Assembly: GCF_023953935.1 (NCBI RefSeq)
Contig: NZ_JAMLIW010000004.1
Location: 186,001-250,000 of the forward strand
Direction: 5' to 3'
DNA: 64,000 nt
Source: Thermomonas sp.
Lineage (GTDB): Bacteria > Pseudomonadota > Gammaproteobacteria > Xanthomonadales > Xanthomonadaceae
Numbering within the stretch: the stretch's first letter is position 1; each line of letters begins with the position of its first letter. Below, piece by piece: positions 58,402-64,000 of this stretch. The position numbers were made by a program, and so were the translations under genes. The notes beneath the pieces are model-generated. The model saw nothing but the letters and a program-made list of their open reading frames with translations, was not told where the DNA came from and did not search any database.

Positions 58402-59388
58402 TTCGGCCACGCCACGGCAGCGCAGGTGGTGCTGCCGCGACGCAGCCGGACGGTCTCGGCCAGCTGCGAACTCTGGCCGCAGAATTGCGGGTGGTCGTAG
58501 CGCATGGGCTCCAGCGTGTAGTCATCGCCATTGCGCGACACGCGCATGTACGAAGCCTGGGACGGGTCCTCATTGTCGTCCCAGCGGATGTCGGTGACGT
58601 CCTTGCCCTGGCTGAGAGAGGCTTCGTCGCCCGCCAGACCGGCGCTGACCGTGCAGCTCGCGCCGCCTGGCATCGTCGCCGTGTACTCCATGCTGCGCAC
58701 GCCGCCGTCGGTATTGAGGGCGAGCCTGAGCCAGGTATGGCCCTGCGGCGCATCCTGTTCGCACTTGCACCGACTCGGCGACCAAGCCATGCGCGGGCGT
58801 TGCCGGATCCGTCGCGGATGATTCCTGCAGGCGCACGCTGCCGTTGCGGTCGGTGACCACCACGGTGCCGTCCTTGAAGCCGACCTCCGCCGTGTCTTCG
58901 TCGCCGCTGGCGTAGGCCAGCGACGTCATCGCCAGCGCACCGTCCTTCAGGTTGCCGATCGCCAACACGCCGCCGCGCTCCTCGGCGAGGTTGACGATGA
59001 ACACGCGGCCGTCGCAGACCTGCGCGTTTTGCTGCAATTCCCGGTCATCGAAGACGATCGCCGCCGGGTCCACCTCAGGCAGCGTGAGTTGGCCGGTGCT
59101 GGCCTTGCCGTCCACGGTGATCTTGAAGTTCACCGTGAACGGTCGGGCATCGGCCTCGTCCTGTTCCGGTGACGTGCCTGCGCTGGCAACGACAAATCCG
59201 CGTTTGCCCTCGGCCTGCCACTGCGCGAGCGGCAGGCAGGTGCCGGCGCCGAACACGGCAGGAGCTGGCGTGGACGCAGGCGTCGGGGCAGAGGCCGCTG
59301 GTGCCGCGGCCGTGGGCGCAGGTGAATTCGCGGCGGTGCAGCCTGCGAGCAGCAGGAGCACTGTAGCGGCAATACGAGGATGGGGCAC
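58398..59388 (-). pseudogene. Ala/Pro-linker lipoprotein gene with a frameshift
   Basis: GTG 59388, preceded by AGGGA, begins a lipoprotein (RIAATVLLLLAGCTAANS) with an Ala/Pro/Thr linker. A domain follows that reads normally (LPLAQWQAEGKRGFVVASAG, ARPFTVNFKITVDGKASTGQ, VFIVNLAEERGGVLAIGNL, VEVGFKDGTVVV-like EVGFKDGTVVVTDRNG) down to about base 58790. It then loses sense. The continuation is in another frame (CEQDAPQGHTWLRLALNTDG, SMEYTATMPGG, DVTDIRWDDNEDPSQASYMR) to the stop at 58398, which overlaps the next gene by ATGA. Removing one base around 58755-58790 joins them into one protein of about 329 residues. Function is unknown. Confidence 0.75.
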
Positions 59389-59486
59389 GGTGATCCCTGC
59401 GCAGTAAGGCAAACGGACTGTACCGAAGTACACGACCAATCGGGTTGAAAGCGGACATCGGAAATGAACGGATACCGCCTGCGCCC

Positions 59487-59514
59487 CTTGGAACGGCGCG
59501 ATTTGACCGCATTT
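59487..59514 (+). promoter_or_regulatory. sigma-32-like heat-shock promoter of clpB
   Basis: CTTGGAA (59487-59493; consensus CTTGAAA) and CCGCATTT (59507-59514; consensus CCCCATNT) with a 13-base spacer match the heat-shock pattern closely. The start of transcription would be near 59521, followed by a small hairpin GCCGGCGCGATCGCCGGC in the leader. Confidence 0.7.
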
Positions 59515-59563
59515 TCAGGACATTGCCGGCGCGATCGCCGGCTCCGATTCGGAGTATCCCGCC

Positions 59564-62146
59564 ATGCGCATGGACAAACTCACCTCGCGCTTCCAGCAGG
59601 CCCTCAGCGACGCGCAGTCGCTGGCGGTAGGCCGCGACCACAATTTCATCGAGCCCAGTCATTTGCTCCTGGCTCTGATCGACCAACAGGGCGGCGGCAC
59701 CCGCCCGTTGCTGGCGCAGGCCGGGGTCAACGTGCCGGTGCTGCGCGAGCGGCTGACCGAGCTGCTGGACAAGCTGCCCAAGGTGACCGGGCAGGCCGGC
59801 AATGTGCAGGCCGGGAACGACCTGATCCGGCTGCTGAACGTGACCGACAAACTGGCGCAGCAGCGCGGTGATGCCTATATCGCCAGCGAGTTGTTCCTGC
59901 TGGCGGCGCTGGACGATGGCGGTGACGCCGGCAAGGCGCTGAAATCCAGCGGTGCGCAGCGTCCTGCGCTGGAGGCGGCGATCGACAAACTGCGCGGCGG
60001 CGAGTCGGTGCAGGACGAGAACGCCGAGGAGTCGCGACAGGCGCTGGAAAAATACACCATCGACCTGACCGCTCGCGCCGAATCCGGCAAGCTCGATCCG
60101 GTGGTGGGCCGCGATGAGGAAATCCGTCGCACGATTCAAGTCTTGCAGCGCCGCACCAAGAACAATCCGGTGCTGATCGGCGAGCCCGGCGTGGGCAAGA
60201 CCGCGATTGCCGAAGGTCTGGCCCAGCGCATCATCAACAACGAAGTGCCGGAAGGCCTGCGCGGCAAGCGCCTGCTGAGTCTGGACATGGGGGCGCTGAT
60301 CGCCGGGGCGAAATTCCGCGGCGAGTTCGAAGAGCGCCTGAAAGCGGTGCTGAATGATCTTGCCAAGAATGAAGGCCAGATCATCCTGTTCATCGATGAG
60401 CTGCACACCATGGTAGGCGCCGGCAAGGCCGATGGCGCGATGGATGCCGGCAACATGCTCAAGCCGGCGCTGGCGCGCGGTGAGCTGCACTGCATCGGCG
60501 CGACCACGCTGGACGAATACCGCAAGTACATCGAAAAGGACGCCGCGCTGGAACGCCGCTTCCAGAAGGTGTTCGTCGGTGAGCCGACGGTGGAAGACAC
60601 CATTGCCATCCTGCGCGGCCTGAAGGAACGCTACGCCGTGCACCACGGGGTGGAGATCACCGACCCGGCAATCGTGGCCGCCGCGACCTTGAGCAATCGC
60701 TACATCGCCGACCGGCAACTGCCGGACAAGGCGATCGACTTGATGGACGAAGCGGCTTCGCGCATCCGCATGGAGATCGATTCCAAACCGGAAGAGCTCG
60801 ACCGCAAGGAGCGTCGGCTGATCCAGCTCAAGATCCAGCGCGAGGCCCTGAAGAAGGAAAAGGACAAGGAATCGAAACAGCGCCTGGCCGATCTGGAGGC
60901 CGAGATCGACGTGCTCGAACGCGAGTACAGCGATCTGGAAGAAATCTGGAAAGCCGAAAAGGCGACGCTGCAAGGCGCGACCAGGATCAAGGAACAGATC
61001 GAGGCCGCCAAGCTCGAACTGGAAGCCGCGCAGCGCAAGCAGGACTTCGCCAAGATGAGCGAAATTCAATACGGACGCATCCCGGCGCTGGAAAAGCAGA
61101 TGCTGGCCGCGCAGGAGGCCGAAACCAAAGGCTTCACCCTGCTGCAGGACAAGGTGACGGCAGAGGAAATCGCGCAGGTGGTGGCGCGCTGGACCGGCAT
61201 CCCGGTGTCCAAGATGCTGGAAGGCGAGCGCGAAAAACTGCTGCAGATGGAAGCGGCCCTGCATACCCGCGTGGTCGGGCAGGAGGAAGCGATCAAGGTC
61301 GTGTCCGATGCCGTGCGGCGTTCGCGCGCCGGACTGTCCGATCCCAACCGCCCGTCCGGCTCGTTCCTGTTCCTCGGCCTCACCGGCGTCGGCAAGACCG
61401 AGCTGTGCAAGGCGCTGGCGGAGTTTTTGTTCGACTCGCAAGACGCGATGGTGCGCATCGACATGAGCGAGTTCATGGAGAAGCACGCGGTCAGCCGCAT
61501 GATCGGCGCGCCGCCGGGCTATGTCGGCTATGAGGAAGGCGGCTACCTCACCGAAGCCGTGCGCCGGCGCCCGTACAGCGTGATCCTGCTGGACGAGGTC
61601 GAGAAGGCGCATCCGGACGTGTTCAACATCCTGCTGCAAGTGCTCGACGATGGCCGCCTGACCGATGGCCAGGGCCGCACCGTGGATTTCCGCAACACCG
61701 TGATCGTGATGACCAGCAACCTCGGCAGCCACCAGATCCAGGAGCTGGCCGGTGATGACTCAGCCGAAGCCTATGTGCAAATGAAAGCGGCGGTGATGGG
61801 CGTGGTGCAGGCGCACTTCCGCCCCGAGTTCATCAACCGGCTCGACGACCTGGTGGTGTTCCATCCGCTGAACAAGGTGCAGATCAAGCAGATCGCCCGG
61901 ATCCAGTTGCGCGGTTTGGAAAAGCGCCTGGCCGAACGCGGCCTGAAGCTGGAGGTCAGCGATGCCGCCTTCGACCTGCTCGGCAATGTCGGCTTCGACC
62001 CGGTCTACGGCGCACGACCGCTGAAACGCGCGATCCAGCAGCAATTGGAAAACCCGCTGGCGCAGGAAATCCTGGCAGGACGGTTTGGCAATGGCGATGT
62101 GGTGAAGGTGGAGGCCGAGGGCGGGAAGCTGGTGTTTGCGACGTGA
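59564..62146 (+). CDS. clpB: ClpB disaggregase
   Basis: An 860-residue AAA+ chaperone that, with DnaK, pulls proteins out of aggregates. The opening [31 protein letters not shown] matches the Clp-N domain (about 1-145). The first AAA domain has [18 protein letters not shown] near residue 205 and [12 protein letters not shown]. The coiled-coil M domain spans about 410-525 ([25 protein letters not shown] and so on). The second AAA domain has [17 protein letters not shown] near residue 604 and [14 protein letters not shown]. The M domain distinguishes it from ClpA. No IGF/IGL loop for ClpP is seen. A sigma-32-like promoter lies upstream. Confidence 0.98.
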   Translation: MRMDKLTSRFQQALSDAQSLAVGRDHNFIEPSHLLLALIDQQGGGTRPLLAQAGVNVPVLRERLTELLDKLPKVTGQAGNVQAGNDLIRLLNVTDKLAQQRGDAYIASELFLLAALDDGGDAGKALKSSGAQRPALEAAIDKLRGGESVQDENAEESRQALEKYTIDLTARAESGKLDPVVGRDEEIRRTIQVLQRRTKNNPVLIGEPGVGKTAIAEGLAQRIINNEVPEGLRGKRLLSLDMGALIAGAKFRGEFEERLKAVLNDLAKNEGQIILFIDELHTMVGAGKADGAMDAGNMLKPALARGELHCIGATTLDEYRKYIEKDAALERRFQKVFVGEPTVEDTIAILRGLKERYAVHHGVEITDPAIVAAATLSNRYIADRQLPDKAIDLMDEAASRIRMEIDSKPEELDRKERRLIQLKIQREALKKEKDKESKQRLADLEAEIDVLEREYSDLEEIWKAEKATLQGATRIKEQIEAAKLELEAAQRKQDFAKMSEIQYGRIPALEKQMLAAQEAETKGFTLLQDKVTAEEIAQVVARWTGIPVSKMLEGEREKLLQMEAALHTRVVGQEEAIKVVSDAVRRSRAGLSDPNRPSGSFLFLGLTGVGKTELCKALAEFLFDSQDAMVRIDMSEFMEKHAVSRMIGAPPGYVGYEEGGYLTEAVRRRPYSVILLDEVEKAHPDVFNILLQVLDDGRLTDGQGRTVDFRNTVIVMTSNLGSHQIQELAGDDSAEAYVQMKAAVMGVVQAHFRPEFINRLDDLVVFHPLNKVQIKQIARIQLRGLEKRLAERGLKLEVSDAAFDLLGNVGFDPVYGARPLKRAIQQQLENPLAQEILAGRFGNGDVVKVEAEGGKLVFAT

Positions 62147-62228
62147 TGCGGGTTCATGGTGGCGACGGGTGCGCCACGTTTGATTGGTCGCTCAATCGTT
62201 TGCTTCGCCGCATGCAAAATGGCCTCGG

Positions 62229-64000
62229 TCATTGGGGTCTTGGATGCTTGGTGCGACAAGCGGTTTGGTCTTCCCCCAATCCAAGAATGCAGGGATCTTG
62301 GGGTTGCCAGTCCCTGGGTGGGCGGCTGGGCAGGCCGTAGTGCGCCAGACGCTGTTCCAAAGCCTCAAGTTCGCCCAGCCGGATTTGATCTTCATACAAC
62401 TTCAGGAACGGGTAGTCGCGAAGCTGGTTCGGGCTGAGCCGGTGGCTGGTTTCGAGCGTGTATGCATAGCGGCGGCGTAGTTCGATTGCCTCCTGCTCCA
62501 GCGGTGTCCCTCTTGAAAGCCGGCGGACCACGTTGGAGCCGAACATTCGCGCCAGCAGGTCGACCTTGGCTCTCATCATCATCAACCCGACGGTTTTGCA
62601 GTCCGCGTAGGCCGAGTTGTCTTTGAAATAGCCGGTTGCCGGGTTACATCTCTGGTGGAAGACCTGCCATGCTGTCAGTCGGGTACCGCTGGACTCCACG
62701 GCTGCGATGGCAAGCTCAGGGGGCAGTTTTGGAAACAATGCACGCGCAGGTCCGGCCAGCAGTTCCGGTGCAGGGACCTGTGCTTTCTTGACTGCTTCGA
62801 TGTAGCGAGCAAGGTCGGCGTTGAAATTGTCTCTGAAAACGGTAGCGCGCGCCGCTTCGTGCAGGGCTGTGCGGGCCTCGCCGCCTTCGGATTCCATCAT
62901 CCTCAACAACCAGGGGAATGCATTGTCTCGGTCAAGGCGGACGAGGTTTCTTGTGGCGTCGGGGCGGCAGTGGACATAGCCGCTGGCGCAGTTGACTGCA
63001 GCGAACTCCCAGACAGCGGAACTGTCCGGCTGAGCTTTGATGGCCTGATCCAGCAGACCGGAAAATCTGCTCGGCTCATCAGCAGTCGGTGAAGCGTCCT
63101 CGCCGCTCATGCGGGCCGCTATTTGTTCAGTGTTCAAAGCCAGCTGCGCAGCCAACAGATAGCGATTGGGTTCTGTGCCCGCGACCAGTGCCGTAATCAT
63201 CTGGTCGCGGTAGGCATTGCCCATCACGCCAACCACGGGCAGCAGAAGCGTTTCAACGCCGAATCCGTCGCCGTGTGAGTAAAGGCCGTTTGCGAAAGCG
63301 GTCAGAACCTGCTCTTGATGATGCTCGTCGTCAGGGTAGCGCTTGTCCAGCCATGCCAGCATGCGTTCACCGATGCTCTTGTCTTCCTGACGTGGCCTGT
63401 TTGCGCTGGCATTGGCATCGGCCAGCGCGGATTGCGTGTATAGCCATGCGCCAAGTTCCGCTATCCCTTGTGCCAGATCGCGCTGCTGTTCGGCGTCCTT
63501 GCGTGCGGCGTTGGCGAAGTTGCGCTGCGCCACGGCGACATCGCGTTGCGCACTGGCTTCGCGCCATTGCCACGATGTGGCAGTGGCGCCAATCAGCAAG
63601 GCCAATGCCGCCGCGCTCGACGCAAACGCCAGCTTCGGCTCACGCTTGAACCAACGCTGTGCGCGTTCGGCCAGGCCGGCCCGTCGCACGCTCACCGGCA
63701 GCCCATCGCGCACGCGGCGCAGGTCGTCGGCCAGTGCGGTGACGCTGGCATAGCGGTCGGACGGTTGCAGTTCCAGGCACTTCATGCAGATCGCGTCGAG
63801 GTCGCGCGGGATCGCCGGATTGAGTTCGCGCGGTGGGCGCACGCGGCCGGCGGCGGCGCGGCGGATCACGTCGTCGGGCTTGCCTTCGCCGTGCGGCGAC
63901 ACGCCGGTCAGGCAACGGTAGAGGATCGCGCCGAGCGCGTAGATGTCGGTGGCGGACGTGAGCCGGTATTGCTTGATGAGGATCTGTTCCGGCGCCATGA
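62229..64000 (-). CDS. Ser/Thr protein kinase with periplasmic domain (N-terminus beyond window)
   Basis: The 590-residue visible part begins in the activation segment of a bacterial Ser/Thr (Hanks-type) kinase: MAPEQI (APE motif), DIYALGAILYRCLTG (Asp of subdomain IX) and the final kinase helices (PSDRYASVTALADDLRRVRDG). A membrane helix follows (about 123-142, LAFASSAAALALLIGATATS), then a coiled-coil stretch (AQRDVAVAQRNFANAARKDAEQQRD). The remaining region of about 420 residues (TPR-like in places) has no recognised domain. Catalytic residues lie outside the window. Partner phosphatases or targets are not visible. The final residues DQTACRTKHPRPQ are low-complexity. Confidence 0.9.
   Translation of the reverse strand, partial: MAPEQILIKQYRLTSATDIYALGAILYRCLTGVSPHGEGKPDDVIRRAAAGRVRPPRELNPAIPRDLDAICMKCLELQPSDRYASVTALADDLRRVRDGLPVSVRRAGLAERAQRWFKREPKLAFASSAAALALLIGATATSWQWREASAQRDVAVAQRNFANAARKDAEQQRDLAQGIAELGAWLYTQSALADANASANRPRQEDKSIGERMLAWLDKRYPDDEHHQEQVLTAFANGLYSHGDGFGVETLLLPVVGVMGNAYRDQMITALVAGTEPNRYLLAAQLALNTEQIAARMSGEDASPTADEPSRFSGLLDQAIKAQPDSSAVWEFAAVNCASGYVHCRPDATRNLVRLDRDNAFPWLLRMMESEGGEARTALHEAARATVFRDNFNADLARYIEAVKKAQVPAPELLAGPARALFPKLPPELAIAAVESSGTRLTAWQVFHQRCNPATGYFKDNSAYADCKTVGLMMMRAKVDLLARMFGSNVVRRLSRGTPLEQEAIELRRRYAYTLETSHRLSPNQLRDYPFLKLYEDQIRLGELEALEQRLAHYGLPSRPPRDWQPQDPCILGLGEDQTACRTKHPRPQ

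Noticed and set aside
59075-61732. An 885-codon open frame antisense to clpB
   Set aside because: High-GC DNA gives long stop-free shadow frames. The sense frame encodes a full ClpB, and the antisense product is low-complexity in His, Gln and Arg.

Overview
The window is a GC-rich, gene-dense stretch of chromosome from a gammaproteobacterium, most likely of the Xanthomonadaceae/Lysobacteraceae (the Xanthomonas, Lysobacter, Luteimonas, Thermomonas group). I infer this from the order tkt, gap, pgk, pyk, class I fba; a copper TonB receptor next to a PCu(A)C chaperone; aceF followed by a lipoyl-bearing lpdA; DUF3016 and DUF3297 proteins; and the GATTGGTGATT intergenic repeats. The genus cannot be fixed from sequence reading alone. 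I saw no rRNA, tRNA, CRISPR array, prophage or intact insertion sequence.

Layout. 1-4 kb: the end of transketolase, then a copper set (DUF2946 protein, TonB-dependent copper receptor, PCu(A)C chaperone). 4-7 kb: two nested-palindrome repeats, then a BlaI-type repressor with visible operators, an M56 antirepressor protease fused to a TonB-like C-terminus, and a TonB-like lipoprotein. 7-21 kb: a glycolytic gene series (gap, pgk, pyk, fba) interleaved with a secreted S1/P1 nuclease, ferredoxin fdxA, a CopD-like membrane protein, a Cache-GGDEF diguanylate cyclase, a transglutaminase/Sel1 envelope pair and another TonB_C-like protein. 21-25.5 kb: an RND efflux pair without an outer-membrane channel. 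25.7-31.4 kb: a 68-residue peptide gene, ACP phosphodiesterase, a LytTR two-component system with a lipoprotein, a GAF-GGDEF cyclase, and DUF3016 and DUF3297 genes. 31.4-36 kb: rsmC, an RsuA-type pseudouridine synthase, yajQ, and a modular secreted endonuclease I. 36-39.4 kb: aceF and lpdA of the pyruvate dehydrogenase complex, without aceE. 40-48.1 kb: the complete ATP synthase operon atpIBEFHAG-[lipoprotein]-DC. 48.3-55.1 kb: a DUF4136 lipoprotein, ppa, nadE, bamD, rluD, pgeF, a DUF4166 protein and a DCC-type thiol oxidoreductase. 55.3-59.4 kb: minus-strand genes of unknown function, including a tightly overlapping operon with two frameshifted members. 59.5-62.1 kb: clpB behind a sigma-32-like promoter. 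62.2 kb to the end: a Ser/Thr kinase running off the window.

The best leads for something undescribed are these. (i) Two copies of a hairpin element near 4 kb with identical architecture, different outer arms and compensatory stem changes. (ii) A palindromic repeat translated in frame inside lpdA. (iii) Gene-end palindromes, repeats and a tail duplication at three junctions of the atp operon, with a lipoprotein gene inserted. (iv) The unknown envelope operon at 56.3-59.4 kb. (v) The BlaI/M56-TonB/lipoprotein unit. Secreted nucleases (S1/P1 and endonuclease I) together with two diguanylate cyclases and the c-di-GMP-binding YajQ suggest a surface-associated, nucleic-acid-scavenging lifestyle; this is inference.
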